A stretch of 64,000 nt of DNA, from the NCBI RefSeq assembly GCF_009762775.1, contig NZ_CP046401.1:248001-312000 (forward strand), in the 5' to 3' direction. The DNA comes from Maribellus comscasis. Lineage in GTDB: Bacteria > Bacteroidota > Bacteroidia > Bacteroidales > Prolixibacteraceae. The first letter of the stretch is position 1. Each line of letters opens with the position of its first letter. Position numbers and translations under genes: made by a program. The notes beneath the pieces were generated by a model, which worked only from the letters and a program-made list of their open reading frames with translations, was not told where the DNA came from and did no database searches. Below are positions 28,052 to 37,612 of this stretch, in pieces.

Positions 28052-29257
28052 TTAGAATCCTTCAACACTAATATTGGTTTTTAAAGGTTGGCCGGGTGCA
28101 ACCAGAGCATTCAAAATGGTTAACCCAATATCAATCTTTTCATGTTTATCCAGCAAAGTCTTAATTTTTAAAACGGTTTCACTATTGGCTGCCAGCACTA
28201 CTGAATTTTTTGGTTGAAACAAAAGGTCATATTTCAAATCTATTTCTCCGATTACGAACGGTATGCTTGTATTATTTACTATCGTAACAACAACTAATTC
28301 GGCATCGGCAGCTTTTCCTTTTTCACTTTTTATTTCAATTCCGGCTCTAAATATTTTAGTCAGAATTTCTTTTGATCCCGCCAAATGGTTATCCCAATAA
28401 GCAGCTGTCTGTTTATCAAAAAGCGCTTGTTTTATGGCGTCGTCACTTTTATTGTCGGCCAAAACAAGTGTGGCACAGCGGGCAGTCGTGCCCATTGTTC
28501 TGAGTGTTCCCCAATGTGCATCAGAATTGGCAAAAACAGTAAGTCCTTTTTCAATGGCAATTCGGTGTGCCTCAACAAAATATTTTCCACTGTTTACGAT
28601 TTCAATACCATTTATTAATCCTTTTTCCAGCAAATCTTCATGAATATCGGTAAATAAATCAACGCCGTATTTATTGTAGTCCCAATATTTATAACCGGGA
28701 TGGTTATAAAAAATAAACGCCCCTTGTTTTTTGGCTTCATAAAATGCTTTGTATATCAGCCCGGTCAATTCTCCTTGTTTCATAATAAATTTCTTCTTTG
28801 TTTCAGACATGTACTCCGCAGGAATAGCGTTGGCATCCTTTAAAAAGACGGCATTACAATGAAAAGGACTAACCCGCGGAGAAATTTCGGCTCCCAATAC
28901 AACAATTAACGAATCTTTGGGAGAGGAATATCCGGCCTGTTGTGCATATGCTTTCGCCATTTCATAAGGCTTATTGTAGTCGTTATGCAGTTCATCGGGG
29001 TACAATTCAAAATCGATGTGTTCCGTTAGAGCGATAAGGTTCATGCCGTCATTAATCGCCTCAAAAGCACGATAGTCAGGCATCACATGCCCATCGGAAT
29101 AAGCGGTGTGCATATGAAAATCGCCTTTTAACAAAAGCTTATCTCCAATTTTATCGGGTAAAATAAGCTGATTGTGATGAAGTGCCTCTACCTGCGAGTA
29201 TCCATCCATTACAGAACACCAGGCAAGAAGCAGTAATAGTATTTTAAATGCTTTCAT
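28052..29257 (-). CDS. Secreted PHP-domain phosphoesterase (Sb-PDE-like)
   Basis: The protein has 401 residues from the ATG at 29257, which gives a clean signal peptide (cleavage near SVMDGYSQ). The PHP metal motifs are all visible: LKGDFHMHTAYSDG, LIALTEHIDFEL, a His in YNHPGYK and NSDAHWGT. The catalytic domain covers about 40-270, followed by a beta-rich C-terminal domain. Related PHP enzymes cleave phosphodiesters or phosphomonoesters, and the secreted Sb-PDE branch acts on phosphodiesters. It follows susC-susD on the same strand, though a hairpin lies between. Confidence 0.88.
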   Translation of the reverse strand: MKAFKILLLLLAWCSVMDGYSQVEALHHNQLILPDKIGDKLLLKGDFHMHTAYSDGHVMPDYRAFEAINDGMNLIALTEHIDFELYPDELHNDYNKPYEMAKAYAQQAGYSSPKDSLIVVLGAEISPRVSPFHCNAVFLKDANAIPAEYMSETKKKFIMKQGELTGLIYKAFYEAKKQGAFIFYNHPGYKYWDYNKYGVDLFTDIHEDLLEKGLINGIEIVNSGKYFVEAHRIAIEKGLTVFANSDAHWGTLRTMGTTARCATLVLADNKSDDAIKQALFDKQTAAYWDNHLAGSKEILTKIFRAGIEIKSEKGKAADAELVVVTIVNNTSIPFVIGEIDLKYDLLFQPKNSVVLAANSETVLKIKTLLDKHEKIDIGLTILNALVAPGQPLKTNISVEGF

Positions 29258-29346
29258 AATTTTAAACATTAAATATTGGGTTACAAAAAGAGTATTATTG
29301 GAACATTTGCCGGTCCAACTTTTGGAAAACTGTATTTAAAAGGTAA

Positions 29347-29400
29347 AAGAAGAAGTAAGGTGATTATAAATCCCTACAATCAAAACCTTAACTTCTTCTC
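29347..29400 (-). terminator. Hairpin between susD and the PHP gene
   Basis: AGAAGAAGT-AAGGT (29348-29361) pairs with ACCTTAACTTCTTCT (29385-29399) with one bulge, and the minus-strand 3' side runs into TTTTACCTTTT. It may end or attenuate the susCD transcript. Confidence 0.45.
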
Positions 29401-29426
29401 CATGCTGTTAACTTATAACTTACAAA

Positions 29427-31172
29427 CTATTCCCAATTGGGATTTTGGGTCAAATTTGAATTCAATAAAAGCTCTGTTATGGGTAACGGGTACAAATAAT
29501 CTTTGCTCTCATCAAATTTCCTGTCGTCTATTTCGGGCTGCGGATTAATTAAATTATTTTCATCAAGAACAATATCTTCACCTAATTTCAGGAACAAAGT
29601 GCCTTCGGGTTTTGAAGCGGGCTCTTCAGTATAAATAACAACATCAATATCGCCATCATTCTCCAAATCGTACGACCCCGGACCGGGGAAATACATACCA
29701 CGGAAATCCTGCACAATCTTCTGTCCTTCTTTCCAGCGCATCAAATCATTCCAACGGAAATTTTCCATAAACAATTCAATTCTTCTTTCACGCCTGATTT
29801 CCAGAACGATTCCTTTGTTGCTACCTCCAACATTTACATATTGTGCAGCAAGAAAATTGTCGGGATTTGCATTGGCTTCCGCCAGCGACATATGAGGCAT
29901 ATTCACCCTGTCTCTTAATTTGTTAACCGAAATATCGAGATCATTTTGGGTTAAAGTACCAAGTTCTGCTTTTGCTTCTGCATAATTTAATAACACTTCT
30001 GCAAAACGAAACAGAGGTAGATCGTTGATACCGGTATCGTATGAATCATACACTGTTTCATTTACATATTTAATCAATTGATATCCTGTTATGGTTGCTG
30101 CCAGATCGGGAGGAAGGGTTTGGCTTGTTCCCAGCCGGGTGTAACCAGGTGTGCGAATAGTCTGAGAAAGTCGTAAATCCCTGCTTTGCACTTCCTCCGT
30201 AAATTCAATTTTATTATAATCTGGCTTGTCAGTAAAACGCGATCCGTCTGTCATCAGATAACTATTTACCAAATCCTTTGGCATGCCAGGCATTCCGTAA
30301 GAAGACGTTATGGTATAATAATTCACATTATGGTCAATACTTTGTTCACCTGAAAACTGACGGGCCAGAATAATTTCTTCACCAATTGCATCGTGGGCTG
30401 TGAATAAATCCCTGTAGTCCACTTGAGGATTCCCTGTACTGTAAATATTATATGCACCCGAATTCATCAACTCTTCCGACGCACTGACACAGGCATTTAA
30501 AAATTTCTCGTAGCCGTCAATACCATGATATTTACGAAAAGTTCCTTCAAACAAACCAATTCTCGATTTTAGCGCCAGTGCTGTCCATTTTGTTACAGTG
30601 TAAACCGATGTGTTGTCATTCATGTTTGCAATAGCATAGTCGATATCCGTTAAAACCTTATCCATAACCAGGGTTCTGGAATCTCTTGCCTTTTGCAGTG
30701 CTTCTTCATCATCCGGTTCAATTACTTCTTCATACCACGGAACATCTCCAAAACGTTTTACTTTTTCAAAATAAAAATACGCCCTGAAGAATTTTGCTAC
30801 TCCGCTATAATGTTTTCTGGCGCTTTCGTCGATACATTTTTCATAATTTGCCAAAAAGAAATTAATATCGCGTAAATCATCCCAGGTCCAACCCGCATCA
30901 TCGGCACTGGTGGGAACAACACGACTTCCCCTTACCAAATCGGACGGTGAATAGAGTATGATGTTATCCGAACTAGCATCTCCGTCATATATGGAAATTT
31001 CGGGAAACATAAAATAGAATGCATTGGTGTATAGTTCAAGGTCGCTCGCTTTTTGAAAAAACACATCAGAAGAAACTTCAGACAGAGGACTCCTGTCTAA
31101 ATAGTCATCATCGCAGGATATTACGACAAACAAAAATGCGAATAGGGTATACTTAATAATATTTGTTTTCAT
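29427..31172 (-). CDS. susD: SusD/RagB-family outer-membrane glycan-binding lipoprotein
   Basis: This 581-residue lipoprotein has its lipobox at Cys20 (VVISC). It starts with the family-typical CDDDYLDRSPLSEVSSDVFF, has TPR-like helices with KFFRAYFYFEKVKRFGDVPWY near residue 130, and ends in the LYPLPITELLLNSNLTQNPN motif seen in most SusD C-termini. RRERRIELFMENFRWNDLMRW is also characteristic. SusD sits on the cell surface as a lid on SusC and captures oligosaccharides. It is 27 bp after susC and cotranscribed with it. The sequence does not define the glycan. Confidence 0.96.
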   Translation of the reverse strand: MKTNIIKYTLFAFLFVVISCDDDYLDRSPLSEVSSDVFFQKASDLELYTNAFYFMFPEISIYDGDASSDNIILYSPSDLVRGSRVVPTSADDAGWTWDDLRDINFFLANYEKCIDESARKHYSGVAKFFRAYFYFEKVKRFGDVPWYEEVIEPDDEEALQKARDSRTLVMDKVLTDIDYAIANMNDNTSVYTVTKWTALALKSRIGLFEGTFRKYHGIDGYEKFLNACVSASEELMNSGAYNIYSTGNPQVDYRDLFTAHDAIGEEIILARQFSGEQSIDHNVNYYTITSSYGMPGMPKDLVNSYLMTDGSRFTDKPDYNKIEFTEEVQSRDLRLSQTIRTPGYTRLGTSQTLPPDLAATITGYQLIKYVNETVYDSYDTGINDLPLFRFAEVLLNYAEAKAELGTLTQNDLDISVNKLRDRVNMPHMSLAEANANPDNFLAAQYVNVGGSNKGIVLEIRRERRIELFMENFRWNDLMRWKEGQKIVQDFRGMYFPGPGSYDLENDGDIDVVIYTEEPASKPEGTLFLKLGEDIVLDENNLINPQPEIDDRKFDESKDYLYPLPITELLLNSNLTQNPNWE

Positions 31173-31199
31173 TTTTTTCTTTTTCGTTACAGAAATAAA

Positions 31200-34100
31200 T
31201 TATAGTGTAATTGATAATCCCATTGAATACACTTTGCTAAAGGGATATGTTTGAGCTGTGCTGGTTGCAGAAGCCTGCTCCGGATCGATGTAATCAGTCA
31301 GTTTTGAGAATGTTAACAAGTTTTCTCCACTGAAATAGACTTTTAATTTCTGAATAGAAACCTTTTGGGTTAGTTTTGACGGAATGGTATAACTAACGGT
31401 AAGGTTTTTTAACCTCAGATAACTGATATCCTGCAGGTAACGATCATTAACCGCTCCCATCTGACGGTTTGACCCCAGAGCACCGTAACCTCTGTACACT
31501 GAGGGGAAATATGCGTCTTTATTATCTTCAGACCAAACTTCCTTTCCCAAATCTTTTCGTATGAAAGAAACATACGGACGGGCATAAGGTCCCCAAAAAA
31601 TTCGGGAATCTGTACTCGGATACCAATCCTGTTTTCCTACGCCCTGCATGGTCAAAGAAAGGTTAATATTATTCCAGTCGGCGTTGAAAACAAAACTGTA
31701 AGGGAATTGAATGGACGAGTTTCCGATAATTTTCATATCTCCGGGGTTTTCCAAAGTATATTCACCGTTGCTGATTTCTTTATCGCCATCCAAATCCACG
31801 TATTTCATATCGCCGCCAAGAAGCTTCCCAAACTCACCCGGAGATGCCTGAATACTACTGTTCACACGGGTCTGGTCAACATCATAGGCCGCTGCCTCTT
31901 CGTCCGACTGAAAAAGTCCGTCAATGGTATATCCCCAAATTTCGCCGATGGTTTGGCCAACATAATAGTCTCCCAGGTAGTTGTTCGGATTATCGAAACG
32001 TGTAATTTCTGATTTACTGTTTGATAACACTCCCGTTAAATCAATACGAAGTGGCTTACCTGCCAGATTAAAACTTTCGTGAAAAGACAAGGTAATTTCA
32101 AAACCTTTCGTACTTAAGTCGGCTGCATTTTCTTTAGGAGATCCAGTTCCAATTACAGCCGGAAGTGTTTTCCCCTTTGTTAACATCCCGGTCGTTTGTC
32201 TTTCAAACCAGTCAAAATTCAGAGCAAACCTGTTGCGCCAGAAAGCCATATCAAATCCAAAGTCTATTGTATTTACTGTTTCCCAGGTAATGTCAAGCGG
32301 ATTTAGCCCCGGGGGAGTAATATAGTTTACCTTCTGGCCGTCGATAACATACGAACCAGACGTCCCCTGGCTCATTGTAGGGGAATAATCGTATGCCCCT
32401 ACTTCCTGATTTCCTAAGGAACCGTAGGATGCTCTCAATTTAAATTCGTTCACATAATCTTTTATTCCCTGAAAGAAATTCTCGTTACTGGCATACCAGC
32501 CCACAGAAGCAGAAGGGAAAAATCCCCAACGAAAATCTTCGGGAAATCTCGATGTTCCATCATAACGACCATTTAATTCAAGAAGATATTTCCTGTCGAA
32601 GTTATAATTAAGCCGGTAAAAAAATCCTCTTACAGCCCAGTCTGTTAAAGTACCATAAGCTTCCGGGTCCGACGTTCCCAATGTTAGTGCATTTAAATCG
32701 TCGGAGATTAAATTTTTCTTCCTTGCATCAACAGTTTTATATAGTTTATCTTCCTGGTTAAATCCAACCATACCCTTTAAACTATGTTTTTCTTTCTCTA
32801 AAGAATAGGTTCCGTATAAATTAATTGCGTGAAACTCGTCATGGTCAATCACTTCCCGGTAGCTATCGTTTCCAAGGTAGGAAATCTCATCAGGGTATAT
32901 CGCCCAGGGAGATTTAACTGTTCGTGTATATGTGTTAGAGAAATCGAGCTTTGCAGTATAATCAAAATGGATATCGAAATTCTTCAGAGGTTTCACATTT
33001 GCACCAATGGTATTTACCAGTTGATTAAATTTTGTTTCCCTAAAAGTCTTTCCATAATACAATTGAGACCAAAGACCGTCTCCAATGGTATAATTATTTA
33101 GCTCGGTCCTGTAAGTCGCAGTCCCGTCAGGATTTTTCGGGAGGTAACTTGGCAGGGCATGCACCCAAATATATGACCCCCATGGTTCAGCCCAACCGTT
33201 ATGCGAACCGCCATGTTCAAGATTCGAATTATTATTGTACTGTAAGTTGCCAAACAGCGTCAGCCAATCTTTTACATCAATTTCAATTTTCCCCCTGATG
33301 TTATGTGATTTGAATTCATCATCCTGGATTTTCAGAATCCCTTTCGAATCGTAAACACGCCCGGATAATAAGCCCCTTACTTTTTCACTACCTCCAATCA
33401 CAGAAAAATTATGGTTTTGGGAAGGTCGCCAGGTTCTGAATGTAGTATGGTACCAATCTGTATTTCCATAATAAATATACTGGTCCTGCCCCTTTCTGTT
33501 CTCTACTACATAATCGGGTAAAGACGGGTCTTCAGAACGCTTTTTCAACTCTTCATAGTCTTTTTCGCTATATCCGGTATACGTACGCCCGACTCTTCCT
33601 CTAAACGACTCATCAACCAACATAATAGTCTCATAAGGGTCTGTCATAAAATTGGTATTTGTGGTTGGAGTTGACCAGGAAAAGTTATTGTCGTAATTTA
33701 CACGAGTGGTTCCTTCTTTTGCATTTTTTGTTGTTACCAGTATAACACCAAAAGCCCCTCTCGAACCATAGATAGCGGATGCTGCAGCATCTTTCAACAC
33801 AGTTACCGACTCAACGTCTCTGGGATTAATTACGTCGATGTCCCCCTCAATACCGTCAATTAAAACCAACGGATTTCCTCCGTTAATGGATGTAAAACCA
33901 CGAATATTTATACTTGTTGACACATTGTCTCTTCCACTCGACCGCGTAAGTGTCAAACCGGGCATTGTTCCCTGGAGACTTTGAGAAAAGCTCGAAACGG
34001 GTCTGCTTTCAAGTTGTTCGGCATCGATTTGTGTTACGGCACCGGTAAGGTTAGCTTTTTTTTGCGTTCCGTAACCAACGGCAACAACCTCCTCCAAACC

Positions 34101-34544
34101 AATAACATCGTCTTCAAGAACAACATTGATTAGTTGCTGATCCTTTACTGCAAGCTCCAACGTTTTCATTCCCATAAAAGAAAAAACAAGAACCTGATCT
34201 TCATCAGAAACTTCGATAGTAAAATTACCGTCGATATCGGTAGTTACTCCGGTAGTAGTTCCTTTTAAAAAAATAGAAACTCCTGGTAGGGGCACACCGC
34301 TTTCATCTGTAACATTACCGGAAACTGTATTATTTTGTTGAGTTCCGGTAATTTCTCCAATCAAAAGATTTTCCTTTTTAATCTCTTTGTCAGAGAGTAA
34401 CTCAGCTCCTTGCGATAACGACTCAGCAAATAGTCCTGAGACGGACATTAAAAAAAACAAAACGCTAAAACTTGAAATTCGAAGAAAGTGAACCAACCTG
34501 TGCATATGAACACATAGTGGTTCAATAATGAACTTTTTTTTCAT
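31200..34544 (-). CDS. susC: SusC/RagA-family TonB-dependent transporter
   Basis: The 1114-residue outer-membrane protein has a long signal region (to about Ala40), then a carboxypeptidase-D regulatory-like domain (72-145, VSGNVTDESGVPLPGVSIFL), the TonB box region (LEEVVAVGYGTQKK, 150-163), the plug (to about 290) and a 22-strand barrel ending in YSMGLSITL. No STN domain is present, so direct anti-sigma signalling through this transporter is not indicated. A second ATG at 34505 (Met14) is a credible alternative start. It imports oligosaccharides with SusD. The leader carries a hairpin and a probable antisense promoter (see 34544-34627). Confidence 0.96.
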   Translation of the reverse strand: MKKKFIIEPLCVHMHRLVHFLRISSFSVLFFLMSVSGLFAESLSQGAELLSDKEIKKENLLIGEITGTQQNNTVSGNVTDESGVPLPGVSIFLKGTTTGVTTDIDGNFTIEVSDEDQVLVFSFMGMKTLELAVKDQQLINVVLEDDVIGLEEVVAVGYGTQKKANLTGAVTQIDAEQLESRPVSSFSQSLQGTMPGLTLTRSSGRDNVSTSINIRGFTSINGGNPLVLIDGIEGDIDVINPRDVESVTVLKDAAASAIYGSRGAFGVILVTTKNAKEGTTRVNYDNNFSWSTPTTNTNFMTDPYETIMLVDESFRGRVGRTYTGYSEKDYEELKKRSEDPSLPDYVVENRKGQDQYIYYGNTDWYHTTFRTWRPSQNHNFSVIGGSEKVRGLLSGRVYDSKGILKIQDDEFKSHNIRGKIEIDVKDWLTLFGNLQYNNNSNLEHGGSHNGWAEPWGSYIWVHALPSYLPKNPDGTATYRTELNNYTIGDGLWSQLYYGKTFRETKFNQLVNTIGANVKPLKNFDIHFDYTAKLDFSNTYTRTVKSPWAIYPDEISYLGNDSYREVIDHDEFHAINLYGTYSLEKEKHSLKGMVGFNQEDKLYKTVDARKKNLISDDLNALTLGTSDPEAYGTLTDWAVRGFFYRLNYNFDRKYLLELNGRYDGTSRFPEDFRWGFFPSASVGWYASNENFFQGIKDYVNEFKLRASYGSLGNQEVGAYDYSPTMSQGTSGSYVIDGQKVNYITPPGLNPLDITWETVNTIDFGFDMAFWRNRFALNFDWFERQTTGMLTKGKTLPAVIGTGSPKENAADLSTKGFEITLSFHESFNLAGKPLRIDLTGVLSNSKSEITRFDNPNNYLGDYYVGQTIGEIWGYTIDGLFQSDEEAAAYDVDQTRVNSSIQASPGEFGKLLGGDMKYVDLDGDKEISNGEYTLENPGDMKIIGNSSIQFPYSFVFNADWNNINLSLTMQGVGKQDWYPSTDSRIFWGPYARPYVSFIRKDLGKEVWSEDNKDAYFPSVYRGYGALGSNRQMGAVNDRYLQDISYLRLKNLTVSYTIPSKLTQKVSIQKLKVYFSGENLLTFSKLTDYIDPEQASATSTAQTYPFSKVYSMGLSITL

Positions 34545-34551
34545 AAATTTG
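34544..34551 (+). promoter_or_regulatory. -7 promoter element antisense to susC (TAAATTTG)
   Basis: This is a perfect TAnnTTTG on the + strand, overlapping the complement of the susC ATG. It points away from susC and lies about 45 bp before a factor-independent terminator on the same strand. A -33 box is weak. Confidence 0.45.
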
Positions 34552-34555
34552 AATT

Positions 34556-34627
34556 TTGATAATAATATTTCATAAATGTTTTTATCTCTTTGCCGGGTGA
34601 TGTAGCAGCATCTTCCGGCATTTTTTT
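34556..34627 (+). ncRNA. Candidate cis-antisense sRNA in the susC leader (DonS-like)
   Basis: The predicted RNA is about 70 nt. It starts a few bases after TAAATTTG at 34544-34551 and ends in the hairpin at 34591-34620 plus T7. It would be antisense to the 5' untranslated region of susC. In Bacteroides fragilis, antisense RNAs of the DonS type occur at this place and repress the downstream susC-like operon. No expression evidence is available here, and the exact start is estimated from the promoter. Confidence 0.42.
34591..34627 (+). terminator. Terminator hairpin upstream of susC, pointing away from it
   Basis: TGCCGG (34591-34596) pairs with CCGGCA (34615-34620), and inside it GATG (599-602) pairs with CATC (609-612) around a six-base loop. 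T7 follows immediately. On the minus strand no T-run follows, so the hairpin is directional. Confidence 0.75.
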
Positions 34628-35107
34628 ATTTCTTATTTCATAGGCAATTTTTTAATTATTATTTTGTTCGACTGCTTATTCTTTTAAATATTTTGATTTT
34701 TGATAAACCTCTATTGTCTTGCTTAATTATGTGATAAAAAAACAACATTTAATCACTGGCAACACAAATATTCACTACAGCAAACACCTGTTAATCAACC
34801 AGATTAGCAATACTCACAAGATCTTTTCTATTGATTTAATTGGCAGGTCAAAGAAAAATGAATTGTATCTGAAAAATATTTCTAAACAATTAATCTTTTA
34901 TTAAGTAAAATAAATTCTTCTCAGAAAATAGGTTCAAACGGCGAGGACTGGTTTGAATATCAGAAAATTAAAAAAATCTCTTTGTAATTCATCACAGCTA
35001 CCTAACAACAAACATTTTTAACTAAAATTAACGGTAAGTTAAATAACGATTTTCCTTTTGCAATTCAAAAATGTCTTACCTTAAGCATTCTGTAAAAACA
35101 AGATAAA

Positions 35108-35524
35108 ATGAAAAAAGTAACTGGCATTGGCGGAATCTTTTTTAAAACCCGGGATCCAGAGAAAATGAAAGAGTGGTACAATAAAAATCTGGGGTTGGTT
35201 ACCAATGAATACGGTTCAGTTTTTGAATTCAGGAATTCTGACGAACCAGAAAAAAAAGGTTATTCTGTTTGGAGCCCTTTCTCCATTGATACAGATTATT
35301 TTCAGCCTTCGGAAAAAGAATTTATGATAAACTATCGTGTAGAAAATATTGAAAAACTGGTTGAAGAATTGCGCAAGTCCGGTGTTACAATTTTAGATGA
35401 AATAGAGTCGTATGAATATGGAAAATTTGTTCACATTCTTGATCCGGAAAAAAATAAAATAGAACTTTGGGAACCGGTTGACGACTCGTTTACTCAAATG
35501 TACGAAGGAAAAACAACGAAATAA
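35108..35524 (+). CDS. VOC-family (glyoxalase-like) protein
   Basis: This cytoplasmic protein has 138 residues and no signal. Its two-module VOC fold opens with TGIGGIFFKTRDPEKMKEWYNKN and closes with KFVHILDPEKNKIELWEPVD, in which the Glu before LW is a usual metal ligand. Such proteins include glyoxalases, dioxygenases and antibiotic-binding proteins, and this short two-repeat form is not specific enough to name a substrate. It lies 198 bp upstream of the galactosidase gene. Confidence 0.85.
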   Translation: MKKVTGIGGIFFKTRDPEKMKEWYNKNLGLVTNEYGSVFEFRNSDEPEKKGYSVWSPFSIDTDYFQPSEKEFMINYRVENIEKLVEELRKSGVTILDEIESYEYGKFVHILDPEKNKIELWEPVDDSFTQMYEGKTTK

Positions 35525-35722
35525 TCATTTCAAATTTTGTTTCGCAATTTATCCAAAACAGCTGTTCCTGTGTTATCAATTCCAACAACAGAAAAAACGT
35601 CAGCATTCTGGCATGCGATAAATATATTCCATTTTAGGGTTACCGGCACTTTTATTCATTCAAAGCAGATATACATAAATCAAACTCTTTTTTTAACTTT
35701 CGCATAAAATAATTTATAAGCA

Positions 35723-37612
35723 ATGAAGCTGACCTTATCTTTTTTTCTCATTTTCCTGTCTGCGTATTTTGTACAAAGTTTTTTAATCCCTCAAAATAAA
35801 ATCAACCAACACAACACAGCTTTAAACGATACAGTTTATTACCATGTCGACGACCTGGGATTACCCTTAAAAGGAAAAGAAAATTGTATCACACTGACCA
35901 ACAAAATCTTAAAGAATATTAACGGAGAATTTCCCAAAATACTGGTTTTTAAACCCGGCACGTATCATTTTTATCCTGAAGGTTGTGAACAACGGAATTA
36001 TTTTGAATCAAACACTACAGATATAAACCCACGAATTTGCGCTTTTCTTTTTGAAGGAGCCAAAAATCTGGTCGTTGAAGGAAATGGCAGCAATTTTATA
36101 TTTCACGGACAAATGCAACCCTTTACCTTTGATAACTGTGAGAATATTACATTAAAAAATATTCAAATCGACTGGGAAAATCCCTTGACAGCCCAGGTTG
36201 AAGTAGCAGAAACGGGTGAAAACTTTATTGATTTAAACATCAACCAAAAAGAATATTCATATAAAATAACCGACGGTAAAATTTTTTTTAATGGCAAAGA
36301 CTGGGAGGAACAATGGAAAGGAACCATGGAGTTTGATCGTGAAGGTCGGTATGTTGTTCCACAAACAGGCGATTGGGGCTGCCTGGGTAAAAACTGGCAA
36401 AACTACGAGGCCAAAAGTATCATTCCCGGTCTGATTCGATTAGAGAACAATTTTGAAAGAAAACCAAAGGTTGGAAATTATTTGGTGATGCGGCACAGCG
36501 AAAGACTTCATTCGGGAATTTTTATTCAGAACTCAAAAAATATAAACATAAAAAATGTAACATTATATCATGCCACCGGGTTGGGAATTCTGGCACAGTT
36601 TAGTGAGAATCTGACTTTTGACAAATACAAAGCCATTCCAAATGCAACAAAAAACCGCTATTTTGGTGGCGGAGATGATGGCTTACAGGTTTCAAACTGT
36701 AAGGGACAAATAACTGTTAACAACTGCGAATTTGCAGGTTTAATGGATGATCCGATAAATGTTCATGGCACCAGTGTCCAGGTTATTGAAATTTTACCGG
36801 ACAAAAAGATAAAATGTAAGTTTATGCACCACCAGAGTGAAGGATTACAATGGGGACATGCCGGAGACAAAATCGGATTTATAGAAAACACTTCGATGAA
36901 TACTTTTGCTTATGGGGAAGCTGAAAGTTTTAAACCAACAAACCGACAGGAATTCATTTTAACCTTAAAAGAGGAGCTGCCTCAAAACCTTGAAACAGGA
37001 GATGCGCTCGAAAACCTAACGTGGGCGCCGGATTTAACCATTCAGAATTCTCACTTTAAAAGCTGCAGGGCGCGTGGAGTGCTGGTTTCCACTCCGGAAA
37101 AAGTAGTGATAGAAAACAACATCTTTGAATCGAGCGGAAGCGCAATTCTGATTGCAGGTGATGCCAACAATTGGTTTGAATCAGGTGCTGTAAAAGATGT
37201 AACCATCCGAAATAATACCTTCACTGAACTGTGTAACACAAGTTCTTATCAATTTTGCGAAGGTATTATCTCTATATATCCGGAAATTCCTGAATTAAAT
37301 CAGAACACACCCTTTTTTCATAAAAACATCCGAATTACAGGGAACAAATTTAATCCTTTCGATTATCCCGTTGTTTTTGCCAGATCAGTTGACGGACTTT
37401 CGTTTAGCAACAATACCATAAAAAAAAGTAAAAAATATGCTCCTTATCACCAACGCAAATACACTTTTACATTTGAAGCATGCAAAAATATCATCATAAA
37501 TGAGAATAATTATATTGGTGATGTATTGGGGAAAAACATACTTTTGAATCAAACTAATTTTTCCGAGATTGAGGTTCAGAATCAGGAAAATCTAAAAATT
37601 GAAACATTATGA
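35723..37612 (+). CDS. Secreted GH110-type alpha-1,3-galactosidase
   Basis: The protein has 629 residues with a hydrophobic signal at 1-20. It is a right-handed beta-helix protein. The region RHSERLHSGIFIQ, LYHATGLGILAQFSENLTFD, GGGDDGLQVSN and LMDDPINVHGT carries the acidic residues Asp319, Asp342 and Asp343 in the spacing known for the GH110 active site. GH110 enzymes cleave terminal alpha-1,3-galactose, in blood-group B or linear epitopes and in algal galactans. The gene overlaps the next by four bases (ATGA), so the two are translationally coupled. The family call is from recollection of motifs and should be confirmed. Confidence 0.78.
   Translation: MKLTLSFFLIFLSAYFVQSFLIPQNKINQHNTALNDTVYYHVDDLGLPLKGKENCITLTNKILKNINGEFPKILVFKPGTYHFYPEGCEQRNYFESNTTDINPRICAFLFEGAKNLVVEGNGSNFIFHGQMQPFTFDNCENITLKNIQIDWENPLTAQVEVAETGENFIDLNINQKEYSYKITDGKIFFNGKDWEEQWKGTMEFDREGRYVVPQTGDWGCLGKNWQNYEAKSIIPGLIRLENNFERKPKVGNYLVMRHSERLHSGIFIQNSKNINIKNVTLYHATGLGILAQFSENLTFDKYKAIPNATKNRYFGGGDDGLQVSNCKGQITVNNCEFAGLMDDPINVHGTSVQVIEILPDKKIKCKFMHHQSEGLQWGHAGDKIGFIENTSMNTFAYGEAESFKPTNRQEFILTLKEELPQNLETGDALENLTWAPDLTIQNSHFKSCRARGVLVSTPEKVVIENNIFESSGSAILIAGDANNWFESGAVKDVTIRNNTFTELCNTSSYQFCEGIISIYPEIPELNQNTPFFHKNIRITGNKFNPFDYPVVFARSVDGLSFSNNTIKKSKKYAPYHQRKYTFTFEACKNIIINENNYIGDVLGKNILLNQTNFSEIEVQNQENLKIETL

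Larger units (their letters stand above)
34545..35107. other. 563-bp intergenic region upstream of susC
   Basis: The divergent region between susC (-) and a VOC gene (+). The first 85 bp hold the antisense-RNA candidate. The rest is AT-rich without recognisable genes, and I found no clear susC promoter box on the minus strand, so susC may depend on a dedicated activator. Confidence 0.5.

Noticed and set aside
29276..29548. 90-codon + strand frame between susD and the PHP gene
   Set aside because: It overlaps the susD 3' end and a hairpin, and its composition is not protein-like.
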